Assembly (NCBI GenBank): GCA_030867875.1
Contig: JAOWCC010001593.1
Span: 124,001 to 188,000, forward strand
Source of the DNA: Actinernus sp. WN-2022
Taxonomy: Eukaryota > Cnidaria > Anthozoa > Actiniaria > Actinernidae
Reading direction: 5' to 3'
DNA: 64,000 bases
In this document: in pieces, positions 1-7,745 of the stretch
Numbering within the stretch: position 1 is the stretch's first letter
Layout: every line of letters starts with the position of its first letter
Made by a program: the position numbers and the translations under genes
The notes under the pieces: model-generated
Seen by the model: the letters and a program-made list of their open reading frames with translations, nothing else
What the model was told of the DNA's origin: nothing
Databases searched by the model: none

Positions 1-107
1 TTTATACTAAGATTGTAAAATCTACGCTGGGCAGAATCGATAGAAATTTGCATACGGACCATACATCAGAATTAATTTATACTAAGATTATAAAGTCCAC
101 GCTGGTT
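1..107. repeat. Two direct ~30-bp repeats at the left edge of the viral element
   Basis: A block starting TTTATACTAAGATT and ending CACGCTGG or TACGCTGG occurs at 1-30 and again at 77-106, a period of 76 bp with about three mismatches. The window opens inside the first copy, so the array may continue to the left. It lies outboard of the leftmost viral gene and could belong to the element's terminal or subterminal repeat. No inverted match to the right side of the element was found by eye. Confidence 0.6.
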
Positions 108-117
108 ATATTGATTC

Positions 118-747
118 TTATCCCACTAGACTGCCAAGTTTTGCTCTCATCTCCTTTCGGATCTCGGATCGAAGTTGTTCTACGTTTTTCGATCCTCTTT
201 CTTGCCTGTTTTTTTGCCGTATTTCTAGTTTAAGCGTCTCATATTTCTTTTTCTCATCAATAACGCTTCCGAACTCGGCTTCTGAAATGCTACAATCAGC
301 TAGAGCTTTTGAGACTTTGACTTCCACGGAATTCGCCTTAGCTTTTGCTAACATAACAGTCTTTTCATGCTTCGAGATGTGAACGCCAAGTCTCTTACTA
401 ACAACAGCCATCGAAGCCGATATGGCGGCACACAGGAACCCCGCTGATCCTAATGAAATACCCACAGGTATCCCAACCCCCGTAAGTGATGAACCTAACG
501 CAAAAGCTGATAAAACGCCACTCAGGCTACCTGTGGCCACAGCAATCCCATGAACGATACCACGCGCTCGAGCATATTTTTTGCGAACAACTTCGTAGTG
601 CTTTGCTTGTTGTTCTAGCTCAGCGAGCGTATCACAGACTTTTTGCAGTCTAAAACTCGATCCATTTATATCGCTAAGTTCCTTTATAGCTCCCGATGGA
701 TAGATATCTGGTGCTGTTGGAAACGGTTGAATCGAATCGCCATCCAT
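118..747 (-). CDS. Viral-element membrane protein with glycine-rich hydrophobic core (209 aa)
   Basis: This ORF opens at the ATG at 747; a longer reading frame to 771 would need a TTG start. It begins 16 bp after the stop of the upstream gene on the same strand, so the two are probably co-transcribed. The N-terminal third is polar. Residues of about 70-118 form two hydrophobic, Gly/Ala/Ser-rich segments (around SLTGVGIPVGISLGSAGFL), compatible with membrane insertion. The C-terminal half is a Lys/Glu-rich probable coiled coil. I know similar Gly-rich membrane proteins from Polinton-like loci in animal genomes, but I assign no function; a structural or membrane-active virion role is inference. 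The frame is intact. Confidence 0.75.
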   Translation of the reverse strand: MDGDSIQPFPTAPDIYPSGAIKELSDINGSSFRLQKVCDTLAELEQQAKHYEVVRKKYARARGIVHGIAVATGSLSGVLSAFALGSSLTGVGIPVGISLGSAGFLCAAISASMAVVSKRLGVHISKHEKTVMLAKAKANSVEVKVSKALADCSISEAEFGSVIDEKKKYETLKLEIRQKNRQERGSKNVEQLRSEIRKEMRAKLGSLVG

Positions 748-763
748 TGTATATACGTATGAT

Positions 764-1423
764 TTACTCAAGCTTCAATACGAAACGTATAGGCTGCTTG
801 TTGAAGTCTATGAGATTGCCTTTCTCATCGCAAACTGTGAGGCGAATGTAGTTCCGTATCGTTCCTAGGGCTCGAATGGGTATGAGGGTTGGTGGAAAGT
901 AAGTTGTTTCACCAAAAACGTGTGATGTTGTTTTTAAAGTATATAGGATTTTAGATGGCTTCCCATCAAGAAGTGAGAAATCTGAATCCACCACATCACA
1001 GTAGATAGATATATGATTAATATCTTTTGGCACCAGGATGTATTTTCCTTTATCGATAGTCACATAATCTGTCACATCTTCATTTACTTTGATACTAAAC
1101 AAACCGCAGACATTCTTAGTGAACTGGATTGGTTTCTTGACCTTCATAAGCCAATATTTCCTAAATGGGTAGTCTATGAATTCCAAGTAACCAGCCTCAA
1201 CTGCGGGATCGAAGTAGGTTATCAAAGTTTCTATCTTATAATGTCCCGGCTTAATTTCGTATGGAAATGTCAAACTATTTGGGGCAATCCACTTAAAACC
1301 CCCCTTCTCAGCTAGGTTCCACCAATTATGACTAATAGTGGCCTCAACTAGCGAAATATTATTCAGTGATAAGAATAGGGTTATCGAAGTAGACCGTATG
1401 GTCAGACGATGTGGCGGTGACAT
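764..1423 (-). CDS. Candidate minor capsid (penton-like) protein, 219 aa
   Basis: Starts at the ATG at 1423 and stops at 764. Beta-rich sequence throughout with little charge clustering. The N-terminal part has the order 'RLTIRSTSITLFL', then 'LVEATISHNWWNL', then 'PGHYKIETL'. That order is the recurrent signature I associate with the small single-jelly-roll capsid partner of Polinton/adintovirus-like elements. The role would be the pentameric vertex protein that pairs with the double-jelly-roll major capsid protein encoded at 4208. It is divergent from the 555-aa gene at 1479 across a 55-bp spacer. Assignment is by sequence feel and context only, not by a structure or profile search. Confidence 0.65.
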   Translation of the reverse strand: MSPPHRLTIRSTSITLFLSLNNISLVEATISHNWWNLAEKGGFKWIAPNSLTFPYEIKPGHYKIETLITYFDPAVEAGYLEFIDYPFRKYWLMKVKKPIQFTKNVCGLFSIKVNEDVTDYVTIDKGKYILVPKDINHISIYCDVVDSDFSLLDGKPSKILYTLKTTSHVFGETTYFPPTLIPIRALGTIRNYIRLTVCDEKGNLIDFNKQPIRFVLKLE

Positions 1424-1478
1424 TTAATATAACCATTATGTGTTAAAGGTATGAACTATATACATAATTAGCTTTAAC
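1424..1478. promoter_or_regulatory. Compact bidirectional viral promoter
   Basis: Only 55 bp separate two divergent start codons (minor capsid leftward, 555-aa gene rightward). The spacer is very AT-rich and holds ACTATATA at 1455-1462, 24 nt before the rightward ATG. The same motif reads as TATATAGT toward the left gene. The same motif class sits upstream of several other genes of this element. Confidence 0.55.
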
Positions 1479-3146
1479 ATGAGGAGGCACGGAGGTAATT
1501 TCAGCTATCATTATGAGGGTGGAGATGATGAGACCCCAACACAGAATGCTAATTTACGGTCAAAGGCTGAGAGAATAGCTAGTAGAGATAGAGAGAGAAT
1601 AGCTGAGGAAGATAAGAAGGTCGAATCATTGAATGCCGATCTATTAGCGAAGTTCAAGAAAAGATACCCACATGCAGATTTTCACCAGATCTATGTATCA
1701 ACGGATATAGACGGCCCTGGCAAATATTCAACTAGTATTTGGTTTCGAGATGGGAATCATGGTTATGTGGTTTATGGCGACGATGTCTATAAGCTACCTA
1801 CCACCATTCAAAAACGCATCGATAACGCATTGTGGGATGTGCATAAGGGTTTTCCACATACGTTAACACTAGATAAAAGTGTGAAATATCCTATTACGGC
1901 GGTCCCACCTACTGAAAAAGCACAAGATATAGATTTAACTAATCTATGGATATATGTCACACCTAAGAAAAAGTTCAAAGCAGGCGTTCCGAACATATTC
2001 AAGGAGACCGTTATAAAGCATATGACAGCAAATGAGTCCTACCATTGGTTACATGGTCCGGATTTCAAATATTGGCCTCAACAATTGAATTTCGCAACGT
2101 GGTGTGCGACTTCTGGATGTGGAGTGTCATTGTTTGATCCTACTTTCAAAACGTATCCTCCTATTGTTCAAGGGTTTTTACGATTTCACGTATATTTCAC
2201 GATACGAAGAATTCTACATGAACTTGGTGGCGCTCATGAAGTTCCTATACCTGGTGACTCTGCTTTCAAGCAAATGGATAACCTCTATAGCAAACCAGCT
2301 CTTGAGAAATTATGCATCGAATTTGGTATATCTCGAACACCAGATTTCCGATGGCACGGAGGTAGGAATAACGGATTAGGAGATGTATTCCTTTTGTCCT
2401 ATTCCGTTTTTGAAAACGTCCACGTAGTCAGAGGTTACGATAAAGAAGCAGATAATTGGCCAAATCACAATAATTTATTTGCAGACCAAGGAGGTAAGAA
2501 GGATCAGGGCGATCTTGTGTCATTCATTCGGAACGACGAACATGAAGGAAAACAATATAATTGGTTTACACCACCAATCGGAAAGGGGTTAACTAATGCT
2601 GGATTAGGTAGATTGAATCGATCCGTCGAAGCTTTTGGATATTGCGTTCTAGCTGCTCAGAATGATCTTAACCAATCCATCATAGATAGTTTCAATGTCA
2701 AAGAAAAATTTAAGAGATTAGTCGAGGACGCTATTCTCGAAAACAGTTTAGTGGTAAGCTATAAAAACTATATTACAGCTATACTACACACACATAAGAG
2801 ATTAGACCTAGCAATAGCCATAGGGGTACGATTACTACCAAGCAATCTTGAGTACTACCTCAGCAAGAAGGATGGTTATAAAAATCCAATCCCGAACGCC
2901 ACAGAAGGTATGGTGTTAGGGAAAAACGATATTAATACAGATGTTCTCGAAACCAAGCCCCCACCAGATATGAAAGGGAAGAAACAAAAGAAACAATTAC
3001 CACATCAAGTTCCACAACAATTACCACATCAAGTTCCACAACGAGTTTCACATAGTATCTTACAGAATCCTACTCCACGACATGGGATCAATCTAGCGAT
3101 AGTATCTATTGCAGGAGCTGGAATTGCGTGGGTGTTATTTCGTTAA
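1479..3146 (+). CDS. Conserved Polinton-type element protein of unknown function with C-terminal membrane anchor (555 aa)
   Basis: The ATG at 1479 follows the shared promoter; the stop at 3144-3146 overlaps the convergent ORF ending at 3143 by 4 bp. Residues 25-65 are highly charged (Arg/Glu/Lys). Residues of about 70-460 form a dense globular region rich in Trp, Tyr and His, with a Cys pair in 'WCATSGCG' (209-214), 'RNNGLGDVF' (296-304) and 'RSVEAFGYCVLAAQ' (381-394). Residues 505-521 hold a twofold 'QLPHQVPQ' repeat from a 24-bp DNA repeat at about 2994-3041. Residues 536-553 are a hydrophobic tail. I recall near-relatives in other animal Polinton-like loci but know no established function. 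A virion or membrane-attached role is inferred from the tail anchor and the capsid-gene context. Confidence 0.75.
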   Translation: MRRHGGNFSYHYEGGDDETPTQNANLRSKAERIASRDRERIAEEDKKVESLNADLLAKFKKRYPHADFHQIYVSTDIDGPGKYSTSIWFRDGNHGYVVYGDDVYKLPTTIQKRIDNALWDVHKGFPHTLTLDKSVKYPITAVPPTEKAQDIDLTNLWIYVTPKKKFKAGVPNIFKETVIKHMTANESYHWLHGPDFKYWPQQLNFATWCATSGCGVSLFDPTFKTYPPIVQGFLRFHVYFTIRRILHELGGAHEVPIPGDSAFKQMDNLYSKPALEKLCIEFGISRTPDFRWHGGRNNGLGDVFLLSYSVFENVHVVRGYDKEADNWPNHNNLFADQGGKKDQGDLVSFIRNDEHEGKQYNWFTPPIGKGLTNAGLGRLNRSVEAFGYCVLAAQNDLNQSIIDSFNVKEKFKRLVEDAILENSLVVSYKNYITAILHTHKRLDLAIAIGVRLLPSNLEYYLSKKDGYKNPIPNATEGMVLGKNDINTDVLETKPPPDMKGKKQKKQLPHQVPQQLPHQVPQRVSHSILQNPTPRHGINLAIVSIAGAGIAWVLFR

Positions 3147-3418
3147 CGTCGTTTGTATTGCTCTATTGCGATCACCACTATAGCTACTATGAATAACCAA
3201 ACGTTCTCTGCTAATACTCCTAGAGCTTTACCGGCCATAGTAAATATGAAATTCGCAATTGATCCAATCATTCCAGGTAGTATCTGCCCAAGTTTCTTTC
3301 CAATTTCCTTTAACAAATCACCTGTAGTTTTTAATCCCTTCTTTACTGTATCTGCCACTTTGTCGACACCATCTTTTACTGGTTTCGGTACGGATTTCGA
3401 TAGCTGGGAACTATTACA
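3143..3418 (-). pseudogene. C-terminal membrane segment cut off from the coiled-coil gene by a frameshift
   Basis: An open frame without an ATG runs from a stop at 3419-3421 to the stop at 3143. A GTG at 3358 is the first alternative start, but the frame is coding-like upstream of it too (Lys/Val/Asp-rich helix, 'KPVKDGVDKVADTV'). It then has an amphipathic stretch with 'GQILPGMIGSI' and a C-terminal transmembrane helix with a basic tail (YKRR). It lies directly downstream of, and in the frame shifted by one base from, the 3376-4182 gene on the same strand. Both halves look like one protein of a Polinton-type element, so a one-base indel near 3405-3420 probably split it. Programmed frameshifting is an alternative; no classical slippery heptamer is obvious. 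Confidence 0.6.
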
Positions 3419-4182
3419 CTAACGATAGCACCAATAGCAGTTACCACCGCAAGAACAGTCATTCCATACTTCCTGAAAATGTATTTGACCCTTTCACGTA
3501 GCGATATACGTTCTAGTATGGCTTCTTCTTGACGTTCAAGTAATTCTCTTGCCTTATGGATGGATATTAACTCTTTCTTAGCTATTTCTTTCTGAGCGTC
3601 GGTCGATTCGGAGTCTTCAAGAATAGATTCGTTATTCGCTTCCAGATCAGCGAGTTGTCGTTCTGCAAATATTACTTCAGTAGCAGCCTCTTCATTATTT
3701 GGACCTAAAGCATCTTTGAGAGCTTTCCTCATCTTCACGCGTAATTTCCTATCATCATCATTACCGACGAATAGACGTTTAAAGGGTTCTTTGCTTCCAA
3801 GTTCGCGAACGGTAATGTTTCCATCTACTAAGGATATTTCTATATTATGCCGAACACCAGCATCCGGATATTGCCCCTTTACTATGTCAACCAGCATTTC
3901 TTTTGCCGAATCTCGAATTGTTTGTTCGAATGTGAATCCTCGAAGTGGGTCACCTTCTATAGCGTAGTCATGCAAATTATCCATGGTAATTGTCTCACTA
4001 CCTCCGGCTTCATCTTGATTGTCACTCAATAAGTAAGCCACGTATCTTTCATTTGCTTCTCGTTGTCGGTCTTCTTCATCTCGTTCTCCTCGGTTTTCTT
4101 CATCTGGTTCTCGTTCTTCGTATCTGTCGGTACTATCCTCAGGTCTCACATCAACGTCGCCCCTAGCTTCCATATTGAACAT
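3376..4182 (-). CDS. Acidic coiled-coil membrane protein of the viral element (268 aa, probably truncated by frameshift)
   Basis: Starts at the ATG at 4182, with a second in-frame ATG at 4173; divergent from the major capsid gene across 25 bp. Residues 8-60 are strongly acidic and arginine-rich. Residues 85-165 look globular. Residues 170-235 form a Glu/Lys-rich coiled coil ('RQEEAILERISLRERV'), followed at about 241-259 by a transmembrane helix ('MTVLAVVTAIGAIVSVIV'). The last nine residues are out of character, and the natural continuation appears in the neighbouring frame (3143-3418). The function is unknown; a structural or membrane role is inferred from position next to the capsid gene. 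Confidence 0.75.
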   Translation of the reverse strand: MFNMEARGDVDVRPEDSTDRYEEREPDEENRGERDEEDRQREANERYVAYLLSDNQDEAGGSETITMDNLHDYAIEGDPLRGFTFEQTIRDSAKEMLVDIVKGQYPDAGVRHNIEISLVDGNITVRELGSKEPFKRLFVGNDDDRKLRVKMRKALKDALGPNNEEAATEVIFAERQLADLEANNESILEDSESTDAQKEIAKKELISIHKARELLERQEEAILERISLRERVKYIFRKYGMTVLAVVTAIGAIVSVIVPSYRNPYRNQ

Positions 4183-4207
4183 AACTATATATCATAGTAT
4201 ATTCAAC
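4183..4207. promoter_or_regulatory. 25-bp bidirectional promoter between coiled-coil gene and major capsid gene
   Basis: The entire intergenic space is AT-rich, with ACTATATA at 4184-4191 (24 nt before the capsid ATG at 4208) and further TATA-like steps on both strands. The motif and its spacing match those at 1455-1462. Confidence 0.5.
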
Positions 4208-5443
4208 ATGATATCATCGAAGTTAATTCCTAAGGAAGCACTAAGAGCGCAACTCGCACTCAAAGCTCAACGAACCTTATATAGAAAAACTTTCACTCCA
4301 TCATCTGCCAATCCAGGTGAGACTCTATATGTGGAAATACCAACACTAGGAGAAGATATCGTATTAGTACCTGGTAGTTTAGCATTATTGGGTGATATCG
4401 TATTGTCTGGCGGACATGCTAATAATCGAGTCGTTGCAAATGTTGGACGTTGCTTAGTTATACATCGAGTTTGTAAGATAGGAGCTGAAATAGTAGAAGA
4501 CATTGCTCGATCGGATCTATTACAAACATATTCCGATATCTATCTATCTACACAAGAGAGAGAATCGAGAGTACAACAAGGTATCCAATCAGATAACACA
4601 AATAAGCTACGATCTAAGGCTGGTGATGCAGGTACTTCAGATGCTGGTGAGAATGCATTGTTAGCTGCATATGGTTCAAAATATAGAATTCCGTTAGACG
4701 TCGATATTCTTACACAACATGGAGTTCTATATCCACATGCATTAGAAGATACTATTTCATTCGAATTAACTCTAGCCCACTCTATCGATATAATCATTGG
4801 ATCAGATTCGACAAAGATAGGTACGTACAAGCTTACCAACATCCAGTTAGAATACGAAGCAATCAAGAATGAAACGCTAGCTAGGAAAGCATTTCGCGCA
4901 TATGAAAATGGTACTGCATTCCTATACGATCACGCAGTTCACTTTAAGACGGTAACTATCGCCAAGGCAGTAGAAACTTTGATATCTCAGAACGTCAATG
5001 TTCCACGACGATCATTTGCTGGATTACTTCTTCTATTCGTAGATCCTCACACCGCCGGTTCACGAGATAGTGAAGCATTCGTAAATCCTGATATTTCAAA
5101 GATAGAGATAGACGTAAATGGAGTTCCAAATAGATTCTTTCCAGGAGGTATGTTAACACCAGATTTTTGGGAGTCCACGAAAGGATGGTTTGGTACATCC
5201 AATACTTCCATGACTCCTACCAAATTTTACAATAACAGATTTGCCATCCTAGTCGATTGTCGTACAGCGAAAGATTCCACCGTTCATGGTGATGGCTTGG
5301 CACAAACTGGTGGGGGAAAAGATATCGATATTCGTATACATAGAACCTTAAAAGGAAGTGGAAACGTAAACATGCATATCTATGTCCTTGCTGATGCTCA
5401 GCTCAAGATATTGAACAGATCTTTATATAGTATAACATACTGA
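4208..5443 (+). CDS. Major capsid protein, double-jelly-roll (hexon-like) type, 411 aa
   Basis: The ATG at 4208 fits the motif-to-start spacing; an upstream extension to 4175 needs a TTG start. The product would build the icosahedral shell as a trimer with two beta-barrels per subunit. The sequence is beta-rich and almost free of charged clusters. Features that match this capsid class in Polinton/adintovirus elements include an N-terminal helix followed by 'ETLYVEIPTLGEDIVLVPGS'. Others are a central block with 'LPLD/IPLDVDILTQHGVLYP'-type motif and a late 'LFVDPHTAGSRDSEAFVNPD' followed by 'VNGVPNRFFPGGM'. The length is short for the class, which often runs to 500-650 aa. Its stop codon overlaps the ATPase start by one base (TGATG at 5441-5445). 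Confidence 0.85.
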   Translation: MISSKLIPKEALRAQLALKAQRTLYRKTFTPSSANPGETLYVEIPTLGEDIVLVPGSLALLGDIVLSGGHANNRVVANVGRCLVIHRVCKIGAEIVEDIARSDLLQTYSDIYLSTQERESRVQQGIQSDNTNKLRSKAGDAGTSDAGENALLAAYGSKYRIPLDVDILTQHGVLYPHALEDTISFELTLAHSIDIIIGSDSTKIGTYKLTNIQLEYEAIKNETLARKAFRAYENGTAFLYDHAVHFKTVTIAKAVETLISQNVNVPRRSFAGLLLLFVDPHTAGSRDSEAFVNPDISKIEIDVNGVPNRFFPGGMLTPDFWESTKGWFGTSNTSMTPTKFYNNRFAILVDCRTAKDSTVHGDGLAQTGGGKDIDIRIHRTLKGSGNVNMHIYVLADAQLKILNRSLYSITY

Positions 5444-6066
5444 TGGATTCCCTCGTAGAACACATTCCATTCAACGCACTTATAGTAGGTCCAACGAATT
5501 GTGGAAAGACTGCATTTCTCATAGAACAACTTCGTGGACCATTTCGTGGTAAGTTCGATTACATAGTACTGATTTGTCCTACGTATGCCCACAACAAGAC
5601 ATATCATGGATTTGCTAATCGAGATACACATTTTTATGTCATATCACCATCTCAGGATGCTATCGATACCACATTAAATATTTGTGCAACCTTTTGGTCA
5701 GGTACCAATACATTATTGATTCTAGATGATTGTGCCGCATCAAAAGATGTAAAACGAAGAACTGACAAACTAGTAGATTTAGCGTTCTCTGCTCGACATA
5801 TAGGACTATCTATTTGGGTACTATCCCAACAATTAACGAGTATATGTAAACCATTTCGTGAGAACGTAGCTATCGTAGTAGCATTTCATACTGCATCGGT
5901 TATAGATGGTAAAAAGATATTTGACGATTACGGAGGCTCACAAGAATGTAACGAATTACGAACGATACTTCGATCTCATAAGTTTGCTCGCATATGTTTC
6001 TGCTTGCGACATCCTTTTGCAGTAGTGTTAGAGATACCCGCACCTATAATATATTATCATGGATGA
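5443..6066 (+). CDS. A32-like FtsK/HerA-family DNA-packaging ATPase (207 aa)
   Basis: The motor would pump viral DNA into preformed capsids using ATP. Walker A is 'GPTNCGKT' at residues 16-23. Walker B is 'LLILDD' at 91-96 (D95, D96). 'LSQQ' at 127-130 is the sensor-like glutamine motif after 'SARHIGLSIWV'. The length fits the compact A32-type ATPases of Polintons, virophages and adenovirus-like elements. The start ATG overlaps the capsid stop, and the stop (6064-6066) overlaps the next ATG (6059) by 8 bp. This packs capsid, ATPase and the 185-aa gene into one unit. The frame is intact. Confidence 0.92.
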   Translation: MDSLVEHIPFNALIVGPTNCGKTAFLIEQLRGPFRGKFDYIVLICPTYAHNKTYHGFANRDTHFYVISPSQDAIDTTLNICATFWSGTNTLLILDDCAASKDVKRRTDKLVDLAFSARHIGLSIWVLSQQLTSICKPFRENVAIVVAFHTASVIDGKKIFDDYGGSQECNELRTILRSHKFARICFCLRHPFAVVLEIPAPIIYYHG

Positions 6067-6616
6067 ATACATTAAAGAACTGGAAGGTGAGGATTTAACA
6101 GGTCCACCACCAAAATTGGAATTTTCAACCGAATTGGAGGATATCGAAGAATGGCGGGAAGAACTTAAGACCTTAGCTGTATTAGGTAAAACGAAAGAAT
6201 GTCTAGGACAGAATTTCTCCCTAACGGATATAACTAAACTATCTGAGAAGGACGTAAAACGTTTACATAGTAGATACCAGGCCGTAGTAGCAAATCAAAT
6301 AACAGTACACTTAGTAGATGGTGTACTACGTCAAGTTACTCGCGCAGTCTCATGCGTAGCTACACTAGACAACCAACAAGCACTGTTTAAGGATCTACAA
6401 GAAAACCAATTAGCCCGCCATCAGATATCTATGGTGGCTGGTCGATTAGCGCTTAAACACGGTCGTTTTGTAGCTCTAGCTAGTGTCTTGTTCAATATAG
6501 CTGATCACATAGTCATGCCAGGGAAAGAGGAGGATGACGAAGTCGACGAATATGAAGTGGATACCCCAGAAAGAACCGTAGTACTTGAGGCATATTCATC
6601 ATTAAAGAATCTTTAG
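6059..6616 (+). CDS. Conserved small element protein, helical, function unknown (185 aa)
   Basis: Starts inside the last codons of the ATPase. The N-terminal 50 residues are acidic; 'LSEKDVKRLHSRYQAVV' introduces an all-helical middle; residues of about 78-157 include 'DNQQALFKDLQENQLARHQ' and 'RFVALASVLFNIADHIV'. The C-terminus is again acidic. A helical protein of this layout, following the ATPase, is something I have seen in other animal Polinton-like loci, without known function. About 230 bp of its 3' half (6302-6530) were copied into the chimeric ORF at 6666-7202. Confidence 0.75.
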   Translation: MDEYIKELEGEDLTGPPPKLEFSTELEDIEEWREELKTLAVLGKTKECLGQNFSLTDITKLSEKDVKRLHSRYQAVVANQITVHLVDGVLRQVTRAVSCVATLDNQQALFKDLQENQLARHQISMVAGRLALKHGRFVALASVLFNIADHIVMPGKEEDDEVDEYEVDTPERTVVLEAYSSLKNL

Positions 6617-6665
6617 TGTCACACACCTGTTGAACCTCCACATATACCTACTATATCGAAGCAAG

Positions 6666-7202
6666 ATGGACGGACAGACGGATCATATAACTGCGGAGAC
6701 TCAAAAGAGAGAGATTACATGTGAAAGTGAATTACCTAAAGAAATCAATGTAGATGGAAAGTTGGACTATAGCAGTTATTGGTATGGGCGCTGTATTGTT
6801 TGGCACATGCTATCAAATAACAGGATGCCGCTTAGTAAATGGTTGGGCGCTGCATTGTTTGGCGCATGCTATCGAATAACAGGATGCTGCTTAGTAAATG
6901 GTGCACTACGTCTAGCTACTCGCGCAGTAGCATACGTAGTTCCACTAGATGACCAACAAGCACTGGTTAAGGATCTACAAGAAGACCAACTAGTCCGCAA
7001 TGAGATATACACTGCGGCTGGTCTACTAGCACTTAAAGCAGTTCTATTTGTAGCTCTAGATAGTGTCTTGTTCAATGTAGCTGATCACATAGTCATTCCT
7101 GGTGCACCTATTGAACATTCGCAAGTAACTACTATATCGAATCAAGATGGAGGAACAGACGGATCAGATAACTGCGAATCCACCAAAGACAACACCAACT
7201 AG
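6666..7202 (+). pseudogene. Chimeric ORF made by partial tandem duplication of its two neighbours (178 aa)
   Basis: The 5' part repeats the start of the 7147 gene: 'MDGQTDHITA' against 'MEEQTDQITA', then 'REITCESELPKEINVD' against 'REISRESELSKEINVD', with an internal deletion of the Lys/Arg-rich region. The middle copies that gene's membrane segment but in a shifted frame, and an about 63-bp block is duplicated within it. The 3' part repeats residues 84-157 of the 6059 gene ('DDQQALVKDLQEDQL', 'LDSVLFNVADHIV'). The ORF stays open but joins unrelated domains, so it is probably a duplication by-product. A functional fusion cannot be excluded because no stop interrupts it. Confidence 0.7.
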
Positions 7203-7500
7203 AGTAAAAGATCCAAAGAGGGTTGCTGCTGGGAAAGCATTAGCACTAAGTAATAAACTTGCTAGGGAGGCTCAAAGGAGAGAGATTTCGCGTGAAAGCG
7301 AATTATCTAAAGAAATCAACGTAGATGAAAGTTGGATGAAAAATGTGTCTATCAATACTACTATCGCAGTTATTGTTGCGGGTGCTGCATTAGTTAGCGT
7401 GTACTATCAATACAGAACATATAGAGACGACACTTCTAAGAACATTAGTCCTATACGACCCGCGAGTCCTGTAAAGACTACGGTACCAGATATGGAGTAA
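7147..7500 (+). CDS. Small basic membrane protein of the viral element (117 aa)
   Basis: The ATG at 7147 lies 16 nt after ACTATATC (7131-7138). Residues 15-45 are Lys/Arg-rich ('RVKDPKRVAAGKALALSN'), suggesting nucleic-acid or membrane contact. Residues 71-88 are a hydrophobic helix ('TTIAVIVAGAALVSVYY'), followed by a polar tail. The 'DPKRVAAGKALA' type motif is one I have seen in small proteins of related elements; no function is established. Its first 56 bases overlap the end of the chimeric ORF, a by-product of the duplication. Confidence 0.7.
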   Translation: MEEQTDQITANPPKTTPTRVKDPKRVAAGKALALSNKLAREAQRREISRESELSKEINVDESWMKNVSINTTIAVIVAGAALVSVYYQYRTYRDDTSKNISPIRPASPVKTTVPDME

Positions 7501-7535
7501 CAATTAAAGACTAGAGATATACTATATATATTAGG

Positions 7536-7745
7536 ATGGATAAGGAATTGATGAAAACAGCGACCGATGCTGCTATGATAACTGGAATAGCTACTGGTAT
7601 TGGTTGGATCGTAAAAAAGGTTGTCAAGGAATCTATGCTTAGTGATCCTTCTATTTCTATCACAAATTACGTGAAGTGGACTGCTGTAATAGCTGGTAGC
7701 ATATATGCAAAACAATATCTCGAGAAACAAAAGATCATACCATAA
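7536..7745 (+). CDS. Tiny two-helix membrane protein of the viral element (69 aa)
   Basis: The ATG at 7536 follows ACTATATA (7521-7528) by the usual short distance. There are two hydrophobic stretches, 'AAMITGIATGIGWIV' and 'VKWTAVIAGSIYA', separated by a polar turn with 'SDPSISITNY'. The stop TAA at 7743-7745 overlaps the next ATG (7745). Size, hydrophobicity and context mark it as a conserved small membrane protein of this element class; role unknown. Confidence 0.7.
   Translation: MDKELMKTATDAAMITGIATGIGWIVKKVVKESMLSDPSISITNYVKWTAVIAGSIYAKQYLEKQKIIP

Noticed and set aside
118..747. Adenain-like protease as the identity of this ORF
   Set aside because: It lacks a His...Asp/Glu...Cys arrangement and is dominated by hydrophobic glycine-rich and coiled-coil segments.
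6869..7075. Minus-strand 68-aa ORF over the chimeric region
   Set aside because: Shadow of the plus-strand duplicated genes.
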